This document shows, one piece after another, positions 45,867 through 57,724 of a DNA stretch of 64,000 nt. Source of the stretch: Ryuthela nishihirai (Eukaryota > Arthropoda > Arachnida > Araneae > Heptathelidae); NCBI GenBank assembly GCA_038380435.1, contig JAWZYU010000005.1, forward strand, positions 38,524,001 to 38,588,000. The letters are read 5' to 3'. The notes below the pieces were generated by a model, which saw nothing but the letters and a program-made list of their open reading frames with translations, ran no database searches and was not told the origin of the DNA. Every line of letters starts with the position of its first letter. Position 1 is the stretch's first letter. A program made the translations under genes and the position numbers.

Positions 45867-46143
45867 TACTCAAACAGGGCCGAATCTAGGAGGTGGGTGG
45901 TCAAGGGGGCATTGCCTCCCCCCCTTTCAAAATACGAGTAAGGGTAAAAGAGGGAAGTTTAACAATTTTATTTATAATTCATGCATTATTTAACAAAATT
46001 TTTTAAAAACTCGTAAAACGGTGAGATATTCAATTGCAATTCAGTATACTGCATTGGAAATCAAGTGTCATTTTTCTGGCTCGATTGTATTTCTTGCCCC
46101 CCCCCCCTCAATTTCTTTTTCTAGATCCGGGTCTGTACTCAAG
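45867..46143 (+). mobile_element. hAT-like MITE family M2 copy with 8-bp TSD
   Basis: The element at 45,875-46,135 runs from CAGGGCCGAATCTAGG to CTAGATCCGGGTCTG. Flanks are TACTCAAA (45,867-45,874) and TACTCAAG (46,136-46,143), 7 of 8 identical. Noncoding. Confidence 0.88.
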
Positions 46144-46339
46144 AAACCGAGCTATGATAAATCGCACTTTCGTTTTAGATGGAAAAGAAACTTGTTAAAA
46201 CTTATTAAACTTAAATATCATGTGTTTCAGTTTGTTCCCGCCTTGGAAAATACCTGCAGATTCCCTTTAGTATAGGATTCCCTTTAGTATAGGAATGGCA
46301 ACATGATCAGGAGCTCAACAAAAGCAACCATAATAAAAG

Positions 46340-46929
46340 AATTTTCTCTCAAGCAGCTGTGTGTTGGATTTAATAGGAGCCTTTCGGTTTACTACGTCAT
46401 AAAGATCTATGAGGAAGGAGACCTCAGCAGGCAGGTGGGGCGGGGGTGGCTCAGTCGGTAGCGCGCCTGGCTCGTAATCTGTAGTTCCCAGGTTCGAGTC
46501 CCAGCTGGGTCAGCGTTGAGATTTATCTCCGCAAAAATTCCCCGCCCTGCCCACGGTCAGTAGGGGACACCATGGGCTTGGAAAGGCCGCCGTCCGTCGG
46601 ATGGGACATTAAGCCGTGGTCCCGTGTGCAGGAGAGCCATACCCTGTGCCCGTTAAAGAACACACTGGATGGCCTTGACGGGAGGCTACCATCTGTCTCC
46701 CAACAGCTGTTCCAGTGGGTCCCCTCCCACAACCTTCTCTGAGCCTTCGGGGTCCATATGACCTGCCCATTTAGCCCATGGTGTGCAAAAAAGTGCCGCT
46801 CAGAGGTAAAACAACCCAACCCAGCAGGCAGGTAGCACAAGAAAAGGATACTGTCATGTCTTATATGGTGCTCGGAGTGGGTCCCATTGATCAGTAGCTA
46901 AGAATGCTAACACTCTGCCACGGACCATC
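46340..46929 (-). mobile_element. SINE family B interrupted by SINE A
   Basis: The family B body lies at 46,340-46,436 (CTCTCAAGCAGCTGTGTG ... AGACCTCAGCAGGCAGG). The head lies at 46,834-46,929 (ATCAGTAGCTAAGAATGCTA ... TGCCACGGACC). Between them sits a family A copy. Confidence 0.82.
46425..46833 (+). mobile_element. Full-length SINE family A with 12-bp TSD
   Basis: The element at 46,437-46,821 is flanked by CAGCAGGCAGGT at 46,425-46,436 and 46,822-46,833. Both lie in a family B copy, which dates B before A here. Confidence 0.93.
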
Positions 46930-47416
46930 GGTGAATATTATTCTGAATGTAACTGTTCGCAATAAAAAAATTAGAACTAAGGTTCCTCACTTCTATGGTA
47001 AAACAAATTCTAAATTGTGAGCCATGACGAATTCCCACTCGCAAGGGTGGCCCATGAAGCTTTTGTCAAGAAGCTACCCTAAAGCTTTTATTTTAACCCT
47101 CCACTGGTACACTAAAAAATCGCAAGTCTTATGTATAGAGGCTAATTTTATGGTAGGCAAAAACTACTAAAATCAGCATAACAGTTGAAAGGCATTATTA
47201 TACCAAATTAATAATCAAATAGTTTTTGGATATTATTATTTAAGAATGACTGTTTATTTATAGTAAGTAACCACGAAAAGCAGAAATTAAACAGGTTAGT
47301 GTCGCATCTAGAATCTGTGCGTGACTCGAAAATTTGTGAAAAAAAAAAAATTGAGAATTTAATATACGTCAGAATTCGGCTGATTAGGAAAGAGAAAAGA
47401 TTGATTTGAAAAGTTC

Positions 47417-47580
47417 ATTGAATGGGATGTTAAGAACGTGCAGAGTGACCTTGACGGAATGCTTCGATCTCCTAACAGCTGTCCAATAGGTTCCATTCCC
47501 CCATCCTTCTGATTCCTTGGGGTCTTTGTGGCCAGGCCATTAGGTGGAAAACAAGTGCCATTCAGAGGTAAACCAACCCG
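47417..47580 (+). mobile_element. SINE family A, 3' remnant
   Basis: TTGAATGGGATGTTAAG ... TTCAGAGGTAAACCAACCC with deletions; an old copy. Confidence 0.65.
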
Positions 47581-48035
47581 GCATCCGATAACAACACTTT
47601 AGGTTTCATTTGGTCTTTGATTTTGTTATTCGATTTATACTAGTACAAGATTTTGAGATTCACTTTGGAATTTTTATTTCGGTGCGGGACGGATGCTCCA
47701 TTTATTTTGTAAAGAGAGTGCAGAGATAACAGAAACTAAAGGTAGTGTGTGAGGGGCAGGGAATTGAGAATACTGTTTTAACTCTTAGAGATGCCACGGA
47801 ATTTGGAAGCCCAAAACAACCCTATCTAGCCTAGTAGGAGAAGGGATGTTAAAGTTTTAAAGACTCTCTGGTATATATATTTTTTTATGGTAAAAAAGTA
47901 ATATATTTTAATGGCTGCTCTGCATTACAGACCTCGCCTTAGAATCTCGCACAGTTAAAAAGATAGCAATTTAGCTGCTTTTAACTTGATCAAAATGACG
48001 AAAAGTTAGTTTTGAATCTTGCTCTCTATTGATAT

Positions 48036-48803
48036 AACATGGACAAGGTGGGATCCAGGGGGAGGGGGTAAGGGGGTCATGCCTCACCCTTTCAGAATGC
48101 TAGTAAGGGTAAGGGGTCATGCCTCACCCTTTCAGAATGCTAGTAAGGGTAAGGGGTCATGCCTCACCCTTTCAGAATGCTAGTAAGGGTAAGGGGTCAT
48201 GCCTCACCCTTTCAGAATGCTAGTAAGGGTAAGGGGGTCATGCCTCACCCTTTCAGAATGCTAGTAAGGGTAAGGGGGTCATGCCTCACCCTTTCAGAAT
48301 GCTAGTAAGGGTAAGGGGGTCATGCCTCACCCTTTCAGAATGCTAGTAAGGGTAAGGGGGTCATGCCTCACCCTTTCAGAATGCTAGTAAGGGTAAGGGG
48401 GCCATGCCTCACCCTTTCAGAATGCTAGTAAGGGTAAAGGGGTCATGCCTCACCCTTTCAGAATGCTAGTAAGGGTAAAGGGGTCATGCCTCACCCTTTC
48501 AGAATGCTAGTAAGGGTAAGGGGGCCATGCCTCACCCTTTCAGAATGCTAGTAAGGGTAAGGGGGCCATGCCTCACCCTTTCAGAATGCTAGTAAGGGTA
48601 ATAAAAAGCAAAAATTATTAAATTTATTTCAGGAGTTTTTAATCGTATGAATATTTTTTAAAACCTGTAAAACGGAGGGGGAAATGTTAATACTGCATTG
48701 GAAATCGTCTTTTGGCCACCCCTTTTACAATTTTTAGTCTTGATTTGTTCTTTGCCCCCCCCCCCTCCAATTTTTTTTTTCTATGTCCGGATTTGAACAT
48801 GGA
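48036..48803 (+). mobile_element. hAT-like MITE family M2 with expanded internal minisatellite
   Basis: The element at 48,044-48,795 is flanked by perfect AACATGGA duplications (48,036-48,043 and 48,796-48,803). Termini are eroded (CAAGGTGGGATCCAGG, TATGTCCGGATTTG). A subterminal block found once in other M2 copies is amplified 13-fold here. Confidence 0.92.
48070..48600 (+). repeat. 13-copy 40-41-bp tandem repeat
   Basis: Unit GTCATGCCTCACCCTTTCAG then AATGCTAGTAAGGGTAAGGG. Copies are nearly identical. Variants are the number of G (4 or 5), AAAGG in two units and GCC for GTC in three. The variants cluster toward the right end, as expected for recent stepwise duplication. Confidence 0.97.
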
Positions 48804-48945
48804 CCTATCCAGTTTTGTGCCCATTACCTGCAGGAACGCACTGCCCAAAAAATTTAATTGCCGCCATAAACACTAAAATACAGCTTCCAAATTTCACATA
48901 CTTAATTCTGCGAAGTTAGCAATTTATTTGTTACTTTTTCGAAGT

Positions 48946-49028
48946 TTCGCCTTCCTCAGAGTTTTGGTATATTATACTGACCGTACCTGACCTCTGTAAC
49001 AAGCAGATACTTGGAGTAATTTGTTTTT
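48946..49028 (+). mobile_element. SINE family B, 3' part, old
   Basis: CGCCTTCCTCAGAGTTTTGG, TATTATACTGACC, GACCTCTGTAACAAGCAG, ACTTGGAGTAATTTG follow the family B body and end. Confidence 0.6.
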
Positions 49029-49453
49029 ATGTGATGTAAAGAAAAAAATTTGATACGAAACCTAGAATAGACTTGCATACGGGTATTACTAATCATTGGA
49101 TCATAAAAACTAGCATTCTTTAGTGATGACCAACGATTAATAAAATATAAATAACATAATATCCCCCGACTGCAATCGGTCTCGACATTCTTTTGAACTT
49201 TCACGAAAGATAATCTGGAAAAAAGCTTTTATTGCTTGAGTATTTTTTTAAAAGAAAATTTAATACGATAAAGTCATATTCTTCAATACGGTGTATATAT
49301 ATACGTATATAAAAGCTTTTTGTGGAATAAATGGCGTACTACTTTTTTTCATTATTTCAAGCTAAAAACTTTTTTTTTATTCATGTTAAAATCTGTCTAA
49401 TCCTTACATTCAGTATTTCGTCCTCGCATAATTTCCTTCCAATTTCCTTCGAG

Positions 49454-49667
49454 GTTTAAAGTTTGCTGTGAAGCTCACCCAGTGTTCCGATCGAAACGAA
49501 GTAGGCGAGATGAACTTTCTCGGAGTGCAGCATCCTCATCTGATTCGTGTTCTTCACGTAGGCAAGATGGCGGATCGTCTCTTCATTTGCATGGAATATG
49601 CTGGCCATTGCAACCTCCAGCAACTCCTAGACAGCGAAGAGAAAATAGATTTTCAAAGAAGAGTCAG
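49454..49667 (+). CDS. mos: Mos-type kinase, exon 2: N-lobe
   Basis: The acceptor TTTCCTTCGAG precedes 49,454 and the donor GTCAG|GTAAAC follows 49,667. The exon's first two bases complete Ser230 with exon 1, and the last two wait for exon 3. It encodes LKFAVKLTQCSDRNEVGEMN and onward to KIDFQRRV (residues 231-300). Lys236 in FAVK is the ATP-anchoring lysine. A helix-C Glu candidate is Glu248 (VGEMNFLGVQHPHLIRV). The hinge is ICMEYAGHCNLQQLL. The only weak point is the acceptor, which has C-T-T-C-G-A-G rather than a CAG. Phase continuity on both sides and domain order support the exon. Confidence 0.87.
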
Positions 49668-49810
49668 GTAAACTAGCCTCGGTTATTTTTATTAGACGTT
49701 TAAAAATGTTTTTAAAACAGTAACTTGATAGAGTAAAATGGAAAGTGATTGAAAGACATCTCGCGGAGTTTCGCAAGAAATTCCGCCCATGATGAAAAAG
49801 TGGATACGAA

Positions 49811-50052
49811 AGGGTTTCGAAGGCCCCATCATCCGTCAGTTAGGACGTTAAGCTGTGGCACCGTATGCAGGATAGAACCACGCTTTGTGCAATTTAAAAA
49901 AACACTCTGGATGATCTTGACGAAAGAATTTCTATGTGCTTCGTAATTGCCATTCAGTGCATTCCCTTCCCCAATCTTCTGAGTTTTTGTGACCTGGTCA
50001 TTTCATCAATAGTGTGCAAAAAAAAGTTACTCGTAGAGGTAAGACTACCCAA
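49811..50052 (+). mobile_element. SINE family A, 3' part, diverged
   Basis: GGGTTTCGAAGGCCCCATC ... GTAAGACTACCCAA; old copy ~140 bp after Mos exon 2. Confidence 0.7.
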
Positions 50053-50814
50053 GTAGAAAAGGAACATAGAAGTTGGACCTGAGTACAACAGTATAACCCA
50101 ATAATGTATTAAAAATTCAGTTTGCATGAACAACTTGATTGGCCTCATTATTAGCTGTAAAGACTGTTTACGATACATGCATGACTTTAAAACCCTTACA
50201 TCGATTTTGTGCCAAAAAGAACTTGAACAGCAACCATAAATAGTTTATATCGTGATTTCTCGGTTTCAGTCAGAAGTAGATTAGCCGATTGTTGCCTCCG
50301 GGCCTCAATTTTCTCTAATATCGTAAATAGTTAGAACTATAAACAGAAACCGGTGACGGTCTTGGCCAAGAAATGTGGCGAAGCGTAACTTTTGGAATGT
50401 AGGAAGCAATTACTAAAAGCAGCCCTGAGAATGGGTCATAACATCATTCCGGTACTCAATGATTACGGATATTTGAGCTCTTTTTTTTCTAAAAATTTTA
50501 ATAACTTTACCTGTTTATAAAATAATTAGCACTGTTTATAACAAACCTTATTATATTCCAAAATATAATATCCATATTTTACGAAGATAATAAAAATTCT
50601 ATCTTATCCATAAAAGTTAATTAATAGCACTGAGTAGTATAATCGTATTTACAGCAGCAAAATTTGTTCTACGAAAATTAATGGATTTGTAGTTTTCATG
50701 ATTGAATGTTTCTCTGGTCATTTCACGGTTGTCATGAAGACTTGTTAAATTATTCACCATCCTGGTAGCAGGGTATAATGCACGTAGCTGCGAAGTGAGA
50801 CCAAAGCTGAACGA
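50053..50814. other. Mos intron 2, no recognised feature
   Basis: AT-rich DNA up to the target site of the nested hAT-like element. Confidence 0.5.
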
Positions 50815-50869
50815 GGGGTATGCAGGGGCGTAGCGAAGGACTAGGGTTGAGGGGGGGGGGGGGGAAGAA

Positions 50870-51421
50870 ATCAAAAATTTTCCAACTATAAATTCAAATT
50901 TTGCCAACTGAACAAAAACTAAGCAAACTTTCCAGATTTTCGCTCCTTGGTGGGAGGGAGGATTAGGAAATTTTCTCAAATCTCCTGCATTTTGCTATTT
51001 AACTTCCAATTTTGCCAACTAGCCATTGTTATTTGTCATAATTCCAATATTTACATCTCGTCTGAATTTTAGCAAGTCGGTGTGAATTTTCCCTTCATTT
51101 GACCAACCATCCTTAATTTCACGAAACTAATCCCAATCCTTACATCTATCCTAAATTTGCTAAGTCACTTCAAATTATTCAAAATCCCCAAGATTTTGAC
51201 AAGTTTTCCCAATTCCAGTCAACTATCCTGAATTTCGCAAACCCAATCCCAATTATCACAACTCGCCCGTATTTTCCAAGTGGATTCGAATTTTGCCAAG
51301 CAAACTGCCCTTCATTTTGTTAAGTTTCCTCAATTTGTCCAATACTCCTTAATTTCGCAAAACAAATCCCAATTTCACAAATCGCCTGCATTTTACCAAG
51401 TGCATTCGAATTTTGCCAACT
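50870..51421 (+). repeat. H1 internal array, left part
   Basis: Degenerate phrases built from TTTTGCCAACT, CC(C)TNAATTTC(G/A)CAAA, CCAATCCCAATTNTCACAA and TATTTTACCAAGTG alternate with a ~40-bp sub-period. Interrupted at 51,421 by the retrotransposon. Confidence 0.8.
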
Positions 51422-54400
51422 ACTATCATCATCATCATCCTCAAGCAGCCATGGGCTACGGAGGTCCAACCAGACCGTGCAATTTAGTTCTCCAAGCAAG
51501 TCTATCCTGAGCTACATCTACTGCATCTGGCCACTGCACACCAATTCTAACAAGGTCCTGTTTGACATTGTCCGCCCACAGCATCCTAGATCTCCCTTCT
51601 TTCTGAGGTCTTTAGGCACACTGTTCATAACCCTATTCGCCAATCTATAATTATTCATACGGGCAGCATGGCCAAACCAACGGAGTCTCTCTCTGCACAA
51701 TATGCTGCTTAAAAGAGGTTGCAAACTCCTTTGCCTAACCTCATCATTAGTTACAAAGTTGAACCACCTAATGCCCAAGATACTGCTTAAGCATCTGGAA
51801 TCAAAAGCATCTAGTTTCCTGTTACCTTGTTTACAAAGTGTCAAAGTTTCACTACCATAACTAACCCTAGAAAGAACCAAACTATTATACAGCCTAATTT
51901 TAGTTTTTAGGTGTATACGCCTATTTCTCCACACTCTCCATAGATTCTTAAAAGTCCCGGCAGCAATCCCAATTCGTCTGTTAATCTCATGCCGCACATC
52001 ACCATTATCTGTTACATAGCTCCCAAGATAATTAAACTGTGACATCTGCTCAAGACTGCAACCATTCAGATTAACTGAATCACAGCCTGCCTGACCAATT
52101 TTCATCACTTTAGTTTTCTCTCTGTTTATAACCAAACCTACTCTACTACCAGTCTCATCAACAGCTCGAATGAAAGAGTTCATTTCATCAACATCATTTG
52201 CCAAAAGGGCTAAATCATCAGCATAATCTAAATCAGAAATTTTCGTATCTCCAGCCCATTTAAGGCCAAAATCTTTCCCTTGAAGTGAATTTCGCATAAC
52301 ATAATCAATAACCAAGCTAAAGAGAAAAGGAGACATAATGCACCCTTGTTGAACACCAGAAGTAATGCAAAACCAATTGCTAGAAGCCTTACCAACTCTC
52401 ACACACGACTGTGTTATTATAGAGAGCTTTCATTATGGTAACTAACTTGTCTGGTATACCATATGATTTCACAATCAACCACAAATTAGGACGATCAACA
52501 GAGTCGAAAGCCTTTTTGAAATCAACAATGCTATCAACCAAAGGTTTCTGAAACTCTAAACATTTCTCAAGAATCTGCCTAAGTGAAAATATCTGATCCA
52601 CATCCCCTACCACTTCTGAATCCACATTGCTCATCATGCAATTGACTGTCAACCAGATTCTTAATTCTATTAAGCACAATCATGGAAAGAACTTTACCTG
52701 GAACAGAGAGTAGGCTGATACCCCTATAGTTATCACAAGAACGGCGATCACCTTTTTTGAAAATAGGGATAATAATAGCTCTGGTAAAATCCTTAGGAAC
52801 CATGCCTTTATCATGGAAGATATTCAAAATTTCAGTCATCCAAGTGGTAACCGAAACATTCCCAGCTCTGAGCATTTCTGCAGTAATTTCATCTACCCCT
52901 GGGGATTTATGAAGTTTAAGTTTAGAAACGGCCAAAATAACTTCAGATTGTGTTATAGGGCCAACATTAAAGCCACCAATGCATCTATCATTGCAAACAA
53001 TGGGAATAGAACTAACCGCATTGTTCAGAATATCACTGAAATACTCAGCCCACCTAGCCATGACAGAATCCTCACCTTCTATAACCTTACCTTGTTTATC
53101 CTACAATCCCTGTATACCTGTCCGTTTTCTACCACACAAAACATTAACTATCTGGTACAGCTCTCTGCTGTTGTGCTGTCTAACTACTTCCTCGGCTTTG
53201 TCAGCCATACCATCAAGCCAAAGATTCTTATCGGCAGCTAACTGATCTTTTACACGTTTATTAAGCTCTCTGTAATGCTTTCTATTAGTACTAGTAGGGT
53301 ATTGATTAAGGACATTCCTGCAGTTCTTTCTATCTGAAATAAGCTCAAGTGCCTTATCACTCAGATAATTTTTTTCTCTTCTGCTCTTTTTTTCCTAAAA
53401 GAGTACTGCTAGTGTCCAAAAAAGCCTGTTTAAAATGATCCCATTCTTCCTCAACTTGTGTAGTAAGCATACCATGACTGTCATAATGACTAAGTAACCT
53501 ATCATGGTAAGCTTTGGCTATAACTGGGTCTTTCAGAGCTTCAGTATTAAAAGCAAATTTTTTAACCCTAGCACAACACTTTTTAAGTTGCAACACACTT
53601 TTAACAAGGTAATGGTCAGATCCAATTTCAGCTCCCCTATATGCCCTGGTATTTCTAACAGAACTAGCCCATTTGCTGTTAATTAACATATAATCAATCA
53701 TATTCCTATGCAGCCCATCAGGTGAAACCCATGTGTATTTATGTATGTCGCGGTGTTTGTAATATGTGTTAGTTATTCTGAAACCATTGAGTTTACTTAC
53801 CTGTAGGAGACGTTGCCCATTGCCATTGCAGCTACCAATACCAAAAGGGCCTATTACTCCTGCCCAAAGGTCAGTCAGTACCAACTTTGGCATTGAAGTC
53901 ACCAAGAACAAGGATAATATCTCCTTTCTTGACAGAATTCAAAATATCCTGAAGTTGTTCAAAAAACCTATCCTTCTCATCCTCATCGGCATCCTCAGTG
54001 GGGGCATAACAGCAGATAACATTCAGGTCTTTAACGCTTGTCTGAAATTTTGCTGTAAGAAACCTTTCATTAATGCACTCATATCCTAGAAAAGCATCAC
54101 TAGCGTGTCTGCTGTGAAGCAGACCCACGCCTTGGTGATGCTTATTGTCGTCCCTCCCTGAAAAGAGAAATTTAAGATTATTTTTAAGAATATGACCTTT
54201 ATCTGTCCATCTGGTCTCTTGCAAGCCGAGAATATCTAAATTATAATGGTGGAATTCTTGTGTGAGGACATCAAGAGAAAAAGCTCTGTGCAGAGTCCTC
54301 ACATTACAACTACCTATGGAGAGAAAATGGTTAGTGGGATGTTTAAAGAAACTATGTTTATTGAGAGAGGGAATGTTGACAATATCAAACAGCCCCCTAA

Positions 54401-55003
54401 TCGCAGACATGGGGCAAAGACCCGTTCCCCCACCACTAAAGGCTGAAGCCATCTACACTGGAAGACCTCCTCCAATGTAGAATTTGACGATGCCAATTGA
54501 AGCAAAGAGTTCAGGTGCCTGCGATGACCTCTGCTCAGGATTATCCACCAACTGATAAACATATCCTGTGAATCTATTCACTTGGGGCTGTCAACCCACA
54601 AACAAACAGAAAACACAGCTGAAGATTTTCCCTCCACAGAAGCCCACCAGTGCAGCAAAATCAGGATCCATAATCAAGCTCAGAGCCATATATCTGTCCA
54701 GTCCTGTGGGTCTATATGGTCAGCACCAGGACCCTGTGTGGTTGACCACTCCTCAGCAGGGTAGAAAAAAAAAGTAGCCATAGTTGTCCAGATCAGTAGG
54801 CCACACTAATCTGGCAACCCTTCCTTTCACTTCCACAAGAGAGTATCTCTTTTGAAAGGTACTAACGGTCTGCACCACGAGAAGGCGGGGTCGGACATTA
54901 GGTGCTAGGCCTGGCGGGTTCTATGCATCATCACAGGGGATTGGTGCATAGCTCTCTTTCCAGTGACTACCTAGCTACCATTTACAGACAGATGTTGCCA
55001 ACT
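51413..55003 (-). mobile_element. Full-length RTE-like non-LTR retrotransposon (R1), with possible 9-bp TSD
   Basis: The 3,573-bp element at 51,422-54,994 is bounded by TTGCCAACT at 51,413-51,421 and 54,995-55,003. That motif is common in the host array, so the duplication is suggestive only. Minus-strand order: ~540-bp 5' UTR, endonuclease, RT, then a 3' tail of GATGAT repeats (plus CATCATCATC at 51,427-51,438). The short-repeat tail and single ORF fit RTE-clade LINEs. Confidence 0.88.
51518..54452 (-). pseudogene. R1 endonuclease/reverse transcriptase ORF, frameshifted
   Basis: The frame opens at 54,452 (MASAFSGGGTGLCPMSAIRG). APE endonuclease motifs are SIGSCNVRTL, LGLQETRW, CCYAPTEDA, VLGDFNAKVG, ITNTYYKHRD..YTW and IGSDHYLV. 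RT motifs are YRGISLLSVPGKV, CGFRSGRG, VDFKKAFDSVDRPN, SGVQQGCIMSPFLFSL, DYADDLALL and FNYLGSYV. A C-terminal Cys-poor region includes WRVWRNRRIHLKTK and RERLRWFGHAARM. Frames change near 53,880, 53,380-53,060, 52,600 and 52,395, and there is an in-frame stop near 53,100. At least four lesions leave it inactive, but every catalytic block is still readable, including YADD. Confidence 0.88.
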
Positions 55004-55930
55004 CGCCATAATTTTAGAGAAAAAAATCGCAATTTTTACATCTTCTCTGAATTGGCCAAGTCGCTTCGAATTTTATCAACTCTCCTTAATTGCACAAGAA
55101 AGGCACAATTTTCGCAACTTCCCTGTATTTTACCAAGTGGCTTCGAATTTTGCCAAGAGTTCTAGGTTTTTCCAACTTTCCTTAATTTCACAAAACCAAT
55201 CCTAATTTTTTCAACTCGCCTGTACTTCACCAAGTGGTTTCCAGTTTTGCCAACTTCCCTAGATTTTACCAAGTTTTCTCGATTTTTGTCAAACTCTCCT
55301 TAATTTCACAAAAACAATCCCAATTTTCACAAATCCCCGTATTTTACCAAGTGGATTCGAATTTTGCCAACTGCCCTAGAATTTGCAAAGTTTCCTCGAT
55401 TTTGCCATCTCGCCATAATTTTACAGAAAAAGATTGCAATTTTTAAATCTCACCTGAATTTTGTCAACTCTCCATGCTTTGCCAAGTCACTCCGAACTTT
55501 TCCAACTGTCCCTAGATATTGCCAACTCGCCATAATTTTACAGAAAAAAGCTTAATTTTTGCCAACTCCCCATGATTTTGCCAACTCCCCATAAGATTTT
55601 GCCAAGTCGCTCCGAATTTTGCCAACTCCCCAAGATTTTGCCAAGTCACTCCGAATTTTGACAACTCCCTAAGATTTTGCCAAGTCACTCCGAATTTTGA
55701 CAAATCGCCTGTATTTTACTAAGTGGCTTCGAATTTTGCCAACTGCTCTAAATTTTGCCGCCTCTCCATTTTCCAAACTGCCTTATTGCCAAGTTGTCTC
55801 GATTTTGACAACTCCCCTTAATTTTACCGAAAAAAAATTTAAATTTTTACAACTCGCCTAGATTTTACGAAGTCTCTTCGAATTTTGCCAACTCAGAGTT
55901 ACTTTGGGGGGGAGTGTCCCACCCCCCATC
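55004..55930 (+). repeat. H1 internal array, right part
   Basis: About 25 phrases of TTTTGCCAA(C/G)T(C) with spacing ~20-45 bp, including a run of near-identical AAGATTTTGCCAAGTC(G/A)CTC at 55,580-55,700. It ends at TTACTTTGGGGGGGAG and a C run. Confidence 0.85.
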
Positions 55931-55947
55931 CCGCCCTTGGGGGTATG

Positions 55948-56484
55948 GCAAAGTACATAGATTCTGCCTGGCATTGCGGCGTCGGAGACTTAACAAAAAT
56001 AATGTGAATTTCCCACCCATCGCAAGAAAAAAGTTTACCTGAAGTAGCAGACAAAAGCAAAAGTGGAGGGTAAAGGGTCTGCGTTTGTTTTTTAATCTTT
56101 TAGTGCTTCAACAGCTAGTGTATTTTCAGCTTCGGAAATATTGGGACGCCGTCCTATCGTGTCCTAACCCTATTTCCAACACTGGACCTAAGTTTGAAAT
56201 AAGGATAAAGCGTAATTTCTTTTTAATGTACTTGAGATCTCGCCATTCACAGATTTTTGTGAAGGCATTATTATACTGCAAGTTCTCCGCGGCAAGCAGA
56301 TGATTGCAGCATAATTAGAAATATTCTAAATGTATCGGTTTGTCAACTTGACACAAATGTGACAACGACGCCAATACAAAGACGTAGGTAGCAAAGTCCA
56401 GCATTCTAGGCTTTGCAACCTGAGGTTTAAAAGATTCTATATTTTCAATCGGACTTAATTTATTTATCTGCTCTATCAAGAGGT
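55948..56484. other. Mos intron 2, unassigned
   Basis: No repeat, exon or RNA signal recognised. Confidence 0.45.
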
Positions 56485-56711
56485 CCGTCGGATGGGATGT
56501 TAAGCCGTGGCTCCGTGTGCGGGAGAGCACATACCATGTGCACGTTAAAGAACACGCTGGATGGCTTTCACGGGAGGCTACCATCTGTCTCCGACCAGCT
56601 GTTTAAGGAGGTCCCCCTCCCCCAACCTTCTGAGACTTCGGGTCCTTGTGACTTGGCCATTTAGCCCATTGTGTGCAAAAAAAGCGCTGCTCGAACATAA
56701 AACAACACAAC
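56485..56711 (+). mobile_element. SINE family A, body and tail
   Basis: GTCCGTCGGATGGGATGTTA ... CATAAAACAACACAACT; head absent. Confidence 0.8.
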
Positions 56712-57237
56712 TCTTTACCAAGAGACCAATTGGCAGCAATCGATTGGTGTGTCGCAAGGGCCATATAGTTGCAATGACACCTTGCTTGGGAACACTCTTG
56801 TGCCTATTGAAAACTGCTTTGCTGCATCACTTAAATCTTGAAAAGATTTTGGCAGTGTTGGCAAACGAACAGAAAAACTTTAAGTTTTTCGTTGCAGCAA
56901 AGAATTTAATCTCGCTTTTCGTTACATTTTTCGTTATAGCAAAATTTAAATTCTATTATGACGTTACGATAACGTTATATCGAAATTTTTAGCACAAATA
57001 CAAAATACAGAAATTCGTTATCATTTTAATTATATGTATGTAGTAGTATCTTCCAGCGGTTCGCACCAGTTCAATCAATCCACTTGCTAAAAAAATAAAA
57101 ATTTTGAAAAAAGTAAAATTATCATTATTAATAATGAAATATGTATGCAAATGGATTGTTGCGGTTGCTTTTTCTGTTACTAATTCTTCAAAATCCTGGT
57201 TTAAAAATAATGAAATAAAAAGAACAGACCCAGTTAA

Positions 57238-57630
57238 GGGTTGGGTTGCTTTACATCTAAGCAGCACTTTTTTTGCACACAATGGGCTAAATGTTCAGGT
57301 CTCAAGAACACCGATGGCTCAGCGAAGTTTCGGGAAAGGTAACCCACTGGACAGCTGTTAGGAGACAGAAGTCTACTGTCAAGGCCATCTAGTGTGTTCT
57401 AGTGTGATCTCTTCACATGGTACGGCTCTCCCGCACACAGCGTCATGGATATCGTACCATTTTGGAAAGACACCCGTCCGTCGGATGGCCGTCTTTCCAA
57501 GATCCTCGATGCCCCCTACTAACCGAGGGCAGGGCGTTTTGCACAAATAAATATCTCTGACGCAAATGCGACCCGAACATGGGAACTACAGATTGCGAAC
57601 TGACACGTTAGCGACTGAGTCACCCCCACC
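57238..57630 (-). mobile_element. SINE family A, diverged full span
   Basis: Inverted copy from GGGTTGGGTTGCTTTACATC to GCGACTGAGTCACCCCCACC with internal rearrangement near 57,465-57,500, where the CCGTCCGTCGGATGG block is duplicated. Confidence 0.8.
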
Positions 57631-57724
57631 TATTATGAATAAATAGGATGACACCACTCTATGTATTCTAATAATATACATACGATGTAAATTGCTGAAG
57701 AAATTTACACCAAATTTCTAGGAA

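Larger units (their letters stand above)
50815..55947 (+). mobile_element. hAT-like element H1 carrying a nested retrotransposon
   Basis: Left terminus CAGGGGCGTAGCGAAGG at 50,823, right terminus decayed to CCGCCCTTG at 55,939. Perfect 8-bp duplications GGGGTATG flank it (50,815-50,822 and 55,940-55,947). Without the insert (51,422-54,994) H1 is ~1.5 kb. Subterminal G/C runs enclose a ~1.4-kb array of TTTTGCCAACT phrases, with no transposase. It is a nonautonomous element by structure. Confidence 0.92.

Noticed and set aside
48070..48600. CRISPR array
   Set aside because: The units are contiguous without variable spacers and sit inside a MITE with target duplications in an animal genome.
53766..54480. 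Plus-strand ORFs across the R1 endonuclease
   Set aside because: Antisense shadows of the retrotransposon ORF.
55004..55930. CRISPR-like repeat with spacers
   Set aside because: The TTTTGCCAACT phrases are degenerate and irregular in spacing, with intervening text also repeated. It is a transposon-internal array.
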